Source: Microplitis mediator
Taxonomy: Eukaryota > Arthropoda > Insecta > Hymenoptera > Braconidae
Direction of reading: 5' to 3'
Length of the DNA stretch: 64,000 bases
NCBI RefSeq assembly: GCF_029852145.1
Contig: NC_079974.1
Coordinates: forward strand, 13,641,041-13,705,040
Shown here: positions 36,555-48,915 of the stretch, piece by piece
How positions within the stretch are numbered: position 1 is the stretch's first letter
Layout: each line of letters starts with the position of its first letter
Notes under the pieces: model-generated
The model's database searches: none
The model's input: only the letters and a program-made list of their open reading frames with translations
What the model was told of the DNA's origin: nothing
Program-made: the position numbers and the translations under genes

Positions 36555-39500
36555 ATGAAAGATTTTGCGCAATTATCAAGATCAACAAAGTATCGGATAT
36601 CAAAGAAATGTCAAAAGGCAACTAGTTCGAATGATGACAGTTCATTTACAGGTAAACCGATAAAAATGCTGTTTTCATTTACGATCAGAGTCTTATAAGT
36701 TGATTTTTATGCAAAACTATAAGAACTCTTCACAGAAACCGTCGGGGATCACTTCGATATTTATCTATTTTAAAAGATTTTTTTTAACAAAGTTTTATTA
36801 GAGTGTTGATAAGCTCCAAAAAATTCTCATCGGAATTAATTAGATTTTCTAAGAAAAATGTCAAATTAGTTGTCTATAAACCAGTCACGAAACTATATCT
36901 TAATCATACGAGAATCCATGAGAACTACTCGGGTTTTCTAAGGAAATATTAAACCGTTTTATATTCATTTATACATTTAACATTAAATTGTAAGAGATTT
37001 CCATAAACAAACTATTAGAACTTCTTATAACAACTGTCTGAATTGACTACGATGTTTATTTTAATCACTTTTAAACGAAATTTTGTATGAATTCTGGCCG
37101 ATCCCCGAAGGATTTCTTCAGAAATTTATAAGGTGTTCTTAAAAAAGTCATCTAGTATTCTTAGAAAATTTGTGAATTCAATTGTACTGTTAAGAGTTCT
37201 CATACGGATCTATGAGAACTCATTATAAAAACTTCAAATCACTTAGATGAGTATTTCTTTTTATTTTAGTGGAATTTTTTAGAAATTTCAGCGCAGTTCT
37301 AGAGGATTTCCATACGAATTAGTCAGGTTTCCTTAACGAAATCACACATAGCCTCCTAGAAACCAGTAACTATAGTAACTGGAAGAAGTTGTGCATTTAC
37401 AAAAAATTTGTAAATTTCATTACATACTGTTAGGAGTTATCTGCTTAAAAGTGTCTTAAAATTATCATAAAAACGTCCTAAAATGGTCATAGAAGCTTCC
37501 TAAAATGGTCATAAAAGTATCATGAAGTTGTCATAAAGGTGTCCTAAAGTTGTCAGAAAATTCTCCTAAAATTGTCATAAAAGTATCCTAATATCGTCAT
37601 TAAAGCGTTATAAAATTGTAATAAAATGGTCATTGAAGCGTACTAAAATAATCATACCAGTATCCTAAAATTCTCATAATAGTATCATAAAGTTGTCATA
37701 AAGGTGTCCTAAAGTTGTCAGAAAATTCTCCTAAAATTGTCATAAAAGTATCCTAATATCGTCATTAAAGCGTTCTAAAATTGTAATAAAATGGTCATTG
37801 AAGCGTACTAAAATAATCATACCAGTATCCTAAAATTCTCATAATAGTATCCTAAAGTTGTCCTAAAGGTGTCCTAAAGTTGTCAGAAAATTCTCCTAAA
37901 ATTGTCATAAAAGTATCATAAAATTGTCATTAACGCGTCCTAAAATGGTCATAACAGTGTCCTAAAATTATCGTAATAGTATCATAAAGTTGTCGTAAAG
38001 GTGTCCTAAAGTTGTCAGAAAATTCTCCTAAAATTGTCATAAAAGTATCCTAATATCGTCATTAAAGCGTTATAAAATTGTAATGAAATGGTCATTGAAC
38101 CGTACTAAAATAATCATACCAGTATCCTAAAATTCTCATAATAGTATCATAAAGTTGTCATAAAGGTGTCCTAAAGTTGTCAGAAAATTCTCCTAAAATT
38201 GTCATAAAAGTGTCCTGATATCGTCATTAAAGCGTTCTAAAATTGTAATAAAATGGTCATTGAAGCGTACTAAAATAATCATATCAGTATCCTAAAATTA
38301 TCATAATAGTATCATAAAGTTGTCGTAAAGGTGTCCTAAAGTTGTCAGAAAATTCTCCTAAAATTGTCATAAAAGTATCCTAATATCGTCATTAAAGCGT
38401 TCTAAAATGGTCATAACAGTGTCCTAAAATTATCATAATAGTATCATAAAGTTGTCGTAAAGGTGTCCTTAAATTTTCATAAAAGTGTAATAGAACTATC
38501 ATAAAAGTATCCTAAAGTTGACATAAAAGTATCCTAAAATTGTCATAAAGTTTTCATAAAAGCGTCCTAAAATTTTCATACAAGTGTCCGTAAATTCTCA
38601 TAAAAGTATCATAAAAGTGTCATTAAAGCGTCTTAAAATGGTCATAACAGTGTACTGAAATTGTCAGAATAGTGCCCTAAAATTATTATAAAAGTGTCTT
38701 AATATTGTCATTAAAGCGTCCTAAAATGTTCATGAAAGTATTATGAAGTTGTCGTAAAGGTGTCCTAAAATTGTCAGAAAAGTCTCCTAAAATTGTCATA
38801 AAAGTATCATAAAGTTGTCGTAAAGGTGTCCTAAAGTTGTCATAAAAGTGTCCTAAAATTGTCATAAAAGTGTTTTCAAATTGTCATCAAATTACTTTTT
38901 ATAATATAGAGTAAGAGCGCCAGTACGCAGCCCCAAACCAATAGCCAGCCATGTCATGTTAAATTATATCTATATATATTTTGAGCCAATGTTAAAGTAT
39001 ATGATCGGCTGGCTACTGGTTTGGGGCAGGGTACTGGTGCTTTTACCCTATTTTCTTTGAGTAATAGCGACAAAATTTTTTTAAAATCTAAATTTCATTC
39101 CGGTTTGTTCATAAAAATGATCTTAATTGTGTCACGTTCAGGATCCTTAGCTTATGACTCTTTTAGGACAAGTTTTTATTACACGGGTATGCTTACTTTA
39201 TTTTCTTTTGAGTTAAATTTTGTCAGGATTCCGGCCGAGCCTCGGAAGAATTTTTTAGGAATTCACAAGGTTTTCCGAAGGAAGTTGTCGGATATTTTCC
39301 AAAGATTTGTCAATTTAATTCCAAACTTCCAAGTGTTCTCATACAAAACTATACGAACTCATTTTGAAAACCTTCTGGAAAGACTTTGATGTTTTTTTTT
39401 TGTTAGTGAAATTTTGTAGGAATTTCAGCGCAGTTCCGGAGGATTTCCATATCAGTTTATCAGGTTTTCCTTAGAAAAATCTCAAATAGTTTTCTAAAAA

Positions 39501-42500
39501 CCAGTAATAGAACTATATTTTGTTAGTATATTAATTCATTAGAACTCACATTGAAGATTGCCAGGAAAAATTTTTGAGCTGAATTCCGCAGGAGTTCCGG
39601 TAGAGCTCTTAAAGATTTCTTTATGAATTCATCAGGTTCTCCGGAGAAAGTCGTTAGGTATCTACTAAACTTTTTCGAATTCAATTTTAAACTGTGAAGG
39701 ATTTTCATAAGAAACTGTGAGAACTTCTTATGAAAACACTCTGGAATCACTACGATGCTAGCTTATTTTATTTTTTTTAGTGAATTTTTGTAGAAATTCC
39801 GACGGATTTCTGGAGAATTCCTTCTGGAATTCGTCAGGTTTCCTTGAGGTTATCATTAATTATTTTCCATAAAGAAATATGTTTAAATTATTGATCGATA
39901 ATTCAAGTATATTCCTAAATATTGTCGACAGTTATGACAGAACATATTATGTGTTCTACTATCATAATAGTTATTGGCGTAACTAGTAGGGTAAATGATT
40001 CATAGTGTTTCAGCGCGATGCGTTTAGCACGAGTCGCAGGTGCTCAGGCACGAGCGAAGCGAGTCCATACTTGCGCACCGGAGACGAGCGCTAAGCACAT
40101 CGCGGGTGACGGATTATGACTTACCCTACATGTTGCGCCCATAATTTTATTCCACTCATATGCGCTATTCACGCATTATTAATCGCCTAAAAAGCGAAGT
40201 CTCAATAGCTGTTTAGTGCCATGGTGAAAAAAAAACATTCGGCATCACAATCTTGGCTACTCAATGGGTAACAACAGGGAATTGTAATTACCCAATATTT
40301 AGTAAGAGCTCGAAAGATAGTTACGTTTATTTTCATTACGCCATTTGGCCGGGATAGTAGACATCTTTATTGCGTTTTGACAAATAATTTTTCACCAGTC
40401 GGTAAACGGCCATTTAGGGTTCGCATTTGAGGCATGATAAAACGTGAATAGCGCGCATGAGTTAAATAAATATTTAAACCTCCTATCTGTTAACATGTTA
40501 AGAAAATTCCTTCAGAATCTTTTTACGAGAAACAAACTCTTAAATCTTTATGATAATTTCAGATGATGAATATGAGTATAGCAGCAATTCCGATGTTTCT
40601 AGAAGCCAAGACTCCAATACATCTGAGTCCCAATGTTCCCCTTGCTACGAGAACGAATACTTTTCCGATTTGGAAAGTGAGTACGCTGCTAATGCAGACG
40701 ATATGCAGAGTCTTACGAACGATAGTGATTATGAAGATAGTAGGGTTGGTGATGATTATAATTTTGATTGTCATAACAATTACAATACTTGCAGTAGTAG
40801 CTCCGATTCTTCTTATAGTGGTACCTATGATCAAAATAATTCTAACAGTTTGTCCGAAAATGACGTTAGTGAATGGAATGAAAGCTTAGAGGATAGTCAA
40901 TTTAGTGAAAGTGAAGCCAGTGATAGTTCAACTGACGATGACGAGGCAGGCGCTTTTTTCGATAATGATCATTTAAATGACCCTATTTATGAAAACGCTC
41001 CGCTAACATTAGGTGAAAGTTTACTCTGTATCTTGACGTTTATGATTCGTCATAAAGTTACTAAAATGCTTTTGGCCGACTTGCTATCTCTTATCAATGT
41101 TCATTGTATAAAACCAAATTTTTGCATCAAAACGTTATACTTTTTTACAAAATTCTTCAAAAACATGAAAACACCTCTTCACCGACATTTTTTTTGTTCT
41201 GTTTGTTTTTTGAAGTTGAACAATGAAAAAGGTTATTGCCGGCGTTGTAAAAAGAAAAATGAAGTAAGTTATTTCATTCAAGTCCCTTTGATCTCGCAAC
41301 TTTTCAATCTCTTTCGGCGTCCAAATTTCTATAATTTATTACAAAGTCGGTTTGATAGGACAAAAATTGTGCGAAACAATTTAGAAGACATTTGGGATGG
41401 GGAAGTTTGTCAGGCATTATTTAAAAACAATGGATTTTTATCGCATCCCTCAAATATTTCATTCACGTGGAATACTGACGGGGTAGCTTTATTTAAGTCA
41501 TCAAAATTCAGTCTCTGGCCATTTTATTTAACGATAAACGAACTGCCATTTCAACAACGAACAAGAAATGAAAATTTATTGTTAGCTGGTCTTTGGTTTG
41601 GAGCTAAACCACAACCAAATTTATTTATAGACAGTTTTCGGAATGATTTAACAAAAATTTTTCAAGGTGTTTGGTGCAAACCAGCTGATTTGAATCACAG
41701 AGTTAAAGTTAGAGGCATGATTATTTGCGGGACGTGTGATCTCCCAGCTAAAGCTGCTTTTTTAAATATGAAGGGACATCGAGGAGTGTTTGGGTGTTGC
41801 CACTGCAAGATCAAGAGTAAAAATTTAAATAGGAGACGCGTTTACTCGTATCAGCGAAGGTTAAAACTTAGAAACACTGTGGAATCTATCAGCGACGGGA
41901 AGAAGGCCTTTATCTCTGGCAATGAAGTCGATGGAATAAAAGGTCCCACAGTTTTATCTCAAATAGTGCATGATGTTTATAATACTACTGTCGTAGATTC
42001 AATGCACTGTATATTTTTAGGAGTTGTACGGAAAATGTTCAGTTTATTGTTTGATGCACAGTACAAAAACTTTCCTTTTTCTCTTTACCAACACCGAGAG
42101 TCGGTTGATAAAAAAATCAAATTAATTTGTCCTCCAGCATTTGTTTCACGATTAACGAGATCTATTTTTGACTATAAATATTGGAAGGCATCTGAATGGA
42201 AACAGTGGTTATTATATTATTCGATTCCACTTTTGCATTCGATTATGAGAGAAGAGTACTTAGAGCATCACAAACTCTTAGTACTTGCTGTCAGTTATTT
42301 AAGTTATCCTTCTATCAGCAAAGAAATGATCTCAATAGCAAACACGTCCATAAAAATATATGTTGCCCGGTTTGAACGATTGTACGGATTAACCCACATG
42401 ACTTGTAATTTACACTGTTTGATCCATCTTCCTGATGCTGTGCTTAAATTCGGTCCGTTACCCTACACTTCGTGTTTTGCGTATGAAGACCTCAACGGAA

Positions 42501-43195
42501 CTTTTAGACGGTTTATTCAAGGAACTCGGTATGCCCAATTACAAGTGTGTTCTGCTCTATCAGTGTTCAATAATATTATACAGCTCAAATCCGAAACGCA
42601 ACAAGAAAGTCGTGATGTAGCAGACTATTGCAAGAAGTTAGAATTGACTTATTTGAGAAGGCGCAAGCTTTTTCCAATATTTGAAAAATGCTCCATTTTA
42701 GGAAATTTGAAAAGGTGTGACGAGTCAATTCAACAAGTGAGAGCTTTAATAACTGAACGGTTACAGGAACCTTTTAAAGTTTCCACGTTTATGCGTTTAT
42801 TTAAAAATAATATGGTTTATGACTCGGAACTCTATGAACGTGACAAAAAAACAAATTCTTCAATAGTAATTTACTGTAACAATCAAAATAATTGTATCGG
42901 CATTATAACAAAATTTATAAAAATTTGTTTCTGTGATTATAACGACAACTGTGTCGTAAATTGTGAGAACAGTAGTTTTTATGCAATAATAAGACCATGT
43001 CAATCAATCCGTTCTATGTTTTCGCATTGTGAAATCAAAAATTTAATAAATTTGTGTGTCGATTCGTCCGAATTATTAACAATATCAGAAATTCATAATT
43101 TAATTACTGTATGTTTTGTCATAAGAAATGATACTGAGGAGGAACCTGAAACATTTTTTGTAATAAGACCTGTAAATACGTCTGAAATTGAATGA
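36555..43195 (+). CDS. Tnp2-like transposase (CACTA/Mirage/Chapaev group), two exons
   Basis: Exon 1 is 36555-36651 (starts MKDFAQLSRSTKYRISKKC) and exon 2 is 40563-43195; donor acag/gtaaac and acceptor atttcag/atgatg join in phase to give 909 aa. Residues about 33-165 are acidic and Ser-rich. A C4 zinc motif follows (C244, C247, C258, C261). Candidate catalytic residues by similarity to Tnp2-type transposases are D338 in WNTDGVALFKSSKFSLWP, D425 in CDLPAKA and E674 in FAYEDLNG; DSMHCIFLGV at about 511-520 is another family motif. AATAAA at 43202 lies 7 nt after the stop. Starting at the in-frame Met at 40550 would lose the N-terminal basic exon. The product should cut and join the element ends in the nucleus. 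Confidence 0.87.
36660..37440. repeat. Degenerate ~200-bp tandem units in transposase intron, first block
   Basis: Recurring segments (for example aaatttcagcgcagttc and ggatttccata, plus ccagtaactata and ctcatacgga-like stretches) repeat with heavy divergence, and reappear at 39060-39850 on the other side of the 11-bp satellite. No coding function is supported. Confidence 0.45.
37440..38890. repeat. 11-bp satellite with 165/132-bp higher-order repeats in transposase intron
   Basis: The 1.45-kb block is built of 11-bp units such as tcctaaaattg and tcataaaagta. A marker pair (tcataaagttg then tc(a/g)taaaggtg) starts at 37520, 37685, 37850, 37982, 38147, 38312 and 38444: spacings of 165, 165, 132, 165, 165 and 132 bp, that is 15 or 12 units of exactly 11 bp. 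Phase is kept throughout. Confidence 0.9.
38906..39051. mobile_element. 146-bp foldback MITE
   Basis: About 45 bp at each end are inverted copies with a few mismatches (atagagtaagagcgccagta on the left, tactggtgcttttaccctat on the right). The loop is AT-rich. No target duplication recognised. Confidence 0.65.
39060..39860. repeat. Degenerate ~200-bp tandem units in transposase intron, second block
   Basis: Shares motifs with 36660-37440 (aaatttcagcgcagttccgg, ggatttccatat). The 122-codon frame at 39021 lies across these repeats and I do not consider it a gene. Confidence 0.45.
39987..40128. mobile_element. 142-bp foldback element
   Basis: tagggtaaatgattcatagt at 39987 pairs with actatg/atgacttaccctaca-type sequence ending at 40128; the central arms are GC-rich (agcgcgatg against catcgcggg). 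Confidence 0.5.
40154..40462. mobile_element. ~310-bp element with 20-bp inverted ends
   Basis: actcatatgcgctattcacg at 40154 and its near-perfect inverse cgtgaatagcgcgcatgagt ending at 40462. No ORF inside. It ends 100 bp before the transposase exon 2 acceptor. Confidence 0.5.
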
Positions 43196-43382
43196 TGTTT
43201 TAATAAAATTTTTCATACAATCTATCACTAGAATTATATTTCTATACTATCTTTGTGTATTCATCAGGAATTCATTTGGAATTCATATTTGTGTCAAAAT
43301 ATGACTTCCACATGATATTCAGCGGATCCCTTGCGGATCACCTGTGGATTACCTGCGGAATACCGCAACTTTTTTACACGGG

Positions 43383-43711
43383 ATATTAACACAACTCATA
43401 AGAGTTAAAAATTATGTATGCAAAAAACCAAACACTTTAAAAACTGTTTGGTAACTGGGTATTATAAACTATACATAAGTTTATTACTTTTTTAATAGAC
43501 TGAAATATAACGTAACGCTTCGTAAATATTTTAAAATTATAATTTATAATAAAATTGTAATCATTATTTCTGTAAATATACACCTAAAACTATAATGCAT
43601 TTAACGAGTATTGATTATTAAATATCAATAAAGACCATAGAGCATCTAATATATTAAATAAGAAAAACTAAATATTAAATATATTCTATAAATAAAATAT
43701 TAACATATATA

Positions 43712-43714
<3 letters not shown>
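43383..43714. other. Interior of the 30473-53177 element
   Basis: AT-rich spacer between the two large nested insertions; nothing else recognised. Confidence 0.4.
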
Positions 43715-43785
<71 letters not shown>

Positions 43786-44435
43786 GTTTCCCCATTTTGG
43801 TAACTTTTTTTCAAACGGTTTCAACATTTCGGTAACTTTTATACATTTTGGTAACGTTACCAAAATACAATTTGCCGAATTCAACATTTCAGTAACGTTA
43901 CCAAAATGTATTTTTTGATGGATCCAGCATTTTAGTAACGTTACCGAAATGCAATCAGCTAGATTCACCATTTCAGTAACGTTACCGAAAGGTATTTTTT
44001 CGTTGGATTAAACATTTTGGTAACGTTACCAAAATTTTTTCAATACAATTGAATAATTCAGTAACGCTACCTAAAGTTTTTTTATAGCATGCGTAGCTAC
44101 AGTAACACTTTGTGTTAATGCCTCAAAAAATTCAGTCTCAAATGATGATATAATATTACACTTTTTTTGATAACAGTTTGACGAAATTGGGTTAATATTT
44201 CACTTCATTTAAATAATAGATAAATATAAATAATTAAAATTTTGATCGTCAAAATCGCAGTTTTAGTTTTAACATGAGCATACGAAAATTAAATAGCTGA
44301 TGCCAGTCTTAACATTTTGAGAATTCGAATCTAGTTGGTACAATAAGTGTCCTTTCCCGTGAAAAGTTCGAAGAAGTCTTGTCGATCATTCAATTTGTTA
44401 TCATAATAGTCTCATAGCGTTTTTTAAAATATTCT

Positions 44436-46620
44436 ACCAAAATACAATCTACCGAATTCAACATTTCGGTAACGTTACCAAAATACAATCTGGCAAATTC
44501 AACATTTCAGTAACGTTACCAAAATGTAATCAGCTGAATTCAGCATTTCAGTAACGTTACCAAAAAGTCTTTTTTTGTCGGGTTCAACATTTTGGTATCG
44601 TTGACAGTACCATTTTGATACAATCGAGCAATTGAAAAAATTCAAATTCGGGCTTTAATTCCTTGACAAACAAATCAAAGAGTTAACGATAGATTATATA
44701 GAATAATTTTAGTCAAAGAAAAGAATGTAATGTCACACTTATTTAGATAATAGTTTGAGGAAATTTAGTAAATATTTCATTTTATTTAAATAAAAAATGA
44801 ATACTGATAATTTAAATTTTCATCCTTAAAATTGCAGTTTCAGTTTTAACATGTACATACGGAAATTAAATAGCTAATGCTCGTCTTCAAATTTTAAAAA
44901 TTCGAATCTGGTTAGTGGAATAACTGTCCTTTCCCGTGAGAAGTTTAAAGAATTCTTATCGATCATTCAATTTGTCAATATAATAGTCTATCAGCATTTT
45001 TCGAAACATACACCAAAATACAATCTACCGAATTCAACATTTCGGTAACGTTACCAAAATGTAATCAGCTGAATTCAGCATTTCAGTAACGTTACCAAAA
45101 AGTCTTTTTTTTGTCGGATTCAACATTTTGGTATCGTTGACAGTACCATTTTGATACAATCGAGCAATTGAATAAATTCCAATTCGGGCTTTAATTCCTT
45201 GACAAACAAATCAAAGAGTTAACGATGGATTATATAGAATAATTTTAGCCAAAGAAAAGAATGTAATGTCACACTTATTTAGATAATAGTTTGAGGAAAT
45301 TTAGTAAATATTTCATTTTATTTAAATAAAAAATGAATACTGATAATTTAAATTTTCATCCTTAAAATTGCAGTTTCAGTTTTAACATGTACATACGGAA
45401 ATTAAATAGCTAATGCTCGTCTTCAAATTTTAAAAATTCGAATCTGGTTAGTGGAATAACTGTCCTTTCCCGTGAGAAGTTTAAAGAATTCTTATCGATC
45501 ATTCAATTTGTCAATATAATAGTCTATCAGCATTTTTCGAAACATACACCAAAATACAATCTACCGAATTCAACATTTCGGTAACGTTACCAAAATGTAA
45601 TCAGCTGAATTCAGCATTTCAGTAACGTTACCAAAAAGTCTTTTTTTTGTCGGATTCAACATTTTGGTATCGTTGACAGTACCATTTTGATACAATCGAG
45701 CAATTGAATAAATTCCAATTCGGGCTTTAATTCCTTGACAAACAAATCAAAGAGTTAACGATGGATTATATAGAATAATTTTAGCCAAAGAAAAGAATGT
45801 AATGTCACACTTATTTAGATAATAGTTTGAGGAAATTTAGTAAATATTTCATTTTATTTAAATAAAAAATGAATACTGATAATTTAAATTTTCATCCTTA
45901 AAATTGCAGTTTCAGTTTTAACATGTACATACGGAAATTAAATAGCTAATGCTCGTCTTCAAATTTTAAAAATTCGAATCTGGTTAGTGGAATAACTGTC
46001 CTTTCCCGTGAGAAGTTTGAAGAATTCTTAACGATCATACAATTTGTCAATATAATAGTCTATCAGCATTTTTCAAAACATACACCAAAATACAATCTAC
46101 CGAATTCAACATTTCGGTAACGTTACCAAAATGTAATCAGCTGAATTCAGCATTTCAGTAACGTTACCAAAAAGTCTTTTTTTGTCGGGTTCAACATTTT
46201 GGTATCGTTGACAGTACCATTTTGATACAATCGAGCAATTGAATAAATTCCAATTCGGGCTTTAATTCCTTGACAAACAAATCAAAGAGTTGACGATGGA
46301 TTATATAGAATAATTTTAGCCAAAGAAAAGAATGTAATGTCACACTTATTTAGATAATAGTTCAAGAAAATTTAGTAAATATTTCATTTTATTTAAATAA
46401 AAAATGAATACTGATAATTCAAATTTTCATCCTTAAAATTGCAGTTTCAGTTTTAACATGTACATACGGAAATTAAATAGCTAATGCTCGTCTTCAAATT
46501 TTAAAAATTCGAATCTGGTTAGTGGAATAACTGTCCTTTCACTTGACAAGTTTGAAGAAGTTTATTTGATAATTTAATTTGTTAACATGATAGTCTAATA
46601 GCATTTTCCAAAAGATTATA
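44436..46620. repeat. ~538-bp tandem repeats inside the (TA)n element
   Basis: Copies begin with accaaaatacaatctaccga near 44436, 45009, 45548 and 46084; a further copy starts near 46617 but is split by the insertion and continues at 49909, and a degenerate copy follows near 50465. The middle copies are nearly identical to each other, so this amplification is recent. Confidence 0.85.
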
Positions 46621-46740
46621 CCATCCCGGGAAAAAATGATCAGACCTGGACAGGCATGAGTCTTCAGGCCTGATCAGACATGAAAAATGATCGGGTCTGA
46701 CCAGACCTGGCCAGGCATGTTCATGTCTGTTTATGTTCAT

Positions 46741-48854
46741 CCGCCCTTGCGACCTTCAACCCACTCTGGAAACACTCTGGAATCATAGTCAGAATGTAAA
46801 CATTCTAAGTCCAGTATGTTCCCAGAGTGGTTTTGTGCCCTTTTTCCAGAGTGAAACCAAAGTGGTTTCAGAATTGATCCAGAGTAGATCAAAGTGTTTT
46901 CAGAATGGATTCAAAGTGAATCCAGAATGAAATCAAAGTGTTTTCAGAATGGGCCCACAGTGAGTCCAGAATGGAATCAAAGTGTTTTCAAAATGGGCCC
47001 AGAGTCGATAAAATTTAAATACTAAGGACTAAAAAAAATTGGGTACTTTCTAAACTCATAAATCAATAATAATCTACAGAAAAACAATCTTAACCCAAAT
47101 TTTTTAATTAACTATGCTTTTGTTAATTAGTTAATTTTTACTTGTTGAAAGTTTACATAAAAACCCTGATTATTTCCAAACTAAAAACCCCGAATTTTTT
47201 TTACTTCTTAAAGCTATCCTTGAAAGGGTTTAGAAAAGATAGCTGGTGAAAAAATAAAAAAATTTCGATTTTATTAACAATCTAAGCCATTGAAAAATAA
47301 AAAACGTAAATAAAGCAATCAAGAAAATTTACTTTTTTGATTATTTTGTTTTTTTATTGCTGAAAGCTACATAACAATAATTTGAAAAAAATTTTTACTT
47401 GCATTGTTTAAATAATTGTCATAAACAAATACATGGCTAATTAGATTTAATAAGATTTTTTTTGGGAAAAAAACGCTTAATAAAAATAAGGAATTTTAAG
47501 AAAAAAATCGTTTCTTAAAAAAATTTTTTTTTGCTAAACAGCGCCTTAGCTAATTAACAATTTTTTTTTTACTCAATATTAATATTAAAGAACCATTATT
47601 TTTTTTAAATAATCATTAATCATGTTCTGTTATATTAGAAAAAAAATTTTTTTCATTCATTTATTATTTGTTTATTAAACAAACAATTTGCTGTAAACAA
47701 ATAAATTTTCACGCAATATTTTTTTCAAATACTAAAAATAACTATGCGTTTTATTTTGTAGAAAAAATTTTTTTTTAATCTTTTACATAATTTTTTAAAT
47801 TATTGTACACTTGGACTTGTCGCTACCTTTCTGTTCTTCTCTATTGTTATTAAAATAACTTATTGAAGACACAACTACAACACTTCAAGTCTTTTTCATT
47901 ATCCATTAATCATTAAACAAATCGAGCTTGTAACCGAAGCTCTAACTCAATTGCTTAAGGAATTATGAATAACAGTAATTTTTATGAATACTTTTTAATA
48001 AATACAAAAAAATTATTAATTAGCAAATTCGCTTTTTAGCAATAAAAAACATTTTTTAAGAAACAATTGTTTTTTTAAAAATTGTTATTTTCATTAAGTA
48101 TTTTTATCCCAAAAAAAAATTTTTGCTTTGACCCGGGTTTTAATGTGAAAGACTTGAGAGAAAAATTTGCTGGGAGAAGATATATGTTAAGGAGGAGAAA
48201 GTCACTGGTGCTAAGCAGCAGTGGAAGTAGTTCAGTGTTCGCCGCTAGATCGCGCCCAACTTATGATTGTCCTGTTCCTGGTTAGATAGGTGTTTCAGAG
48301 TTTTTATATTCTATATTTAAAAATAATTCTGTCACGGGTATTTCTCTGTTATTTTACAGAGTGACAAGTGCCTGTTTGGATGGTCATATAGTAGATGCTA
48401 TATTACATTGTGACAATAATGTCAAATATTTTTGTTTTCTTGAAAAATTGTTTTTACAATCCAGAAACATAATTGTATTCAATAAATGCTCTTGAATATT
48501 CTTAAAATAATATATTTCGGTAAATTTTTTTTTTCTTTCAGTATTCATTTACTCTGAATACCCTCTGGTTTGAGTATGTATTCACTCTGATCCCACTCTG
48601 GAAACATTCTGGAAACACTTTGGTATCAGTTTGTGTTCAATGTGGATGCATAACGGTGTCAGTATGTATCCACTCTGGATACTTTCTGGAAACACTTTGG
48701 ATTTGCCCCGTATCCGCTCTGGAAATACTCTGGGTTCACTCTCAGAAAAGGGCACAAAACCATTCTGGAAATACTCTGGAGTCCGTATGGTTGCATCGTG
48801 TTACCAGAATATTTCCAGAGTGTATCCAGAATGTTTTTAATGTCGCAAGGGCGG
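46741..48854. mobile_element. Nested TIR element with cactctgg words
   Basis: Inverted ends CCGCCCTTGCGAC and GTCGCAAGGGCGG. Subterminal arms (46760-47000 and 48541-48835) are runs of 11-bp words such as cactctggaaa. A tttgtgccc/gggcacaaa anchor lies in each arm, as in the 34324-34616 element. The 1.5-kb core (47000-48540) is very AT-rich; small frames there (for example 48082-48285) are not convincing. Confidence 0.75.
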
Positions 48855-48915
48855 GTAAAAAAATTATATATATAAAAAATGGCCCTATATAATTATATAT
48901 AATTATGTATAACTA

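Larger units (their letters stand above)
30838..43382 (+). mobile_element. Two-gene Tnp2/CMC-type DNA transposon with BEN-domain gene
   Basis: Left end CCCGTGTAAAAAGTTGCGGT and its inverted copy at 43382 start terminal repeats of about 100 bp. Both contain 11-bp units (aggtgatccgc, two on the left and three on the right, then atgaattycng). AT flanks each side (2-bp target duplication). The element carries a spliced transposase (plus strand) and a divergently transcribed BEN-domain gene (minus strand); both reading frames are unbroken across predicted splice sites. A ~3.9-kb intron in the transposase gene holds satellite-like repeats and small foldback elements. Its length, ends and intact genes suggest a recently active autonomous element. 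Confidence 0.85.

Noticed and set aside
37440..38890. CRISPR-like array
   Set aside because: Units are contiguous 11-bp words without unique spacers, and the genome is eukaryotic.
39021..39389. 122-codon plus-strand frame in the transposase intron
   Set aside because: It lies across degenerate tandem repeats and a foldback MITE, and similar repeat units elsewhere are not open.
40550..40562. Met at 40550 as the transposase start
   Set aside because: The sequence around it is a splice acceptor (ataatttcag) and joins in phase to an upstream exon with a basic N-terminus typical of the family.
43675..43971. 98-codon frame with long (YI)n run, and the similar 52158-52550 frame
   Set aside because: The repeats are translated (TA)n microsatellites and the rest is terminal repeat sequence.
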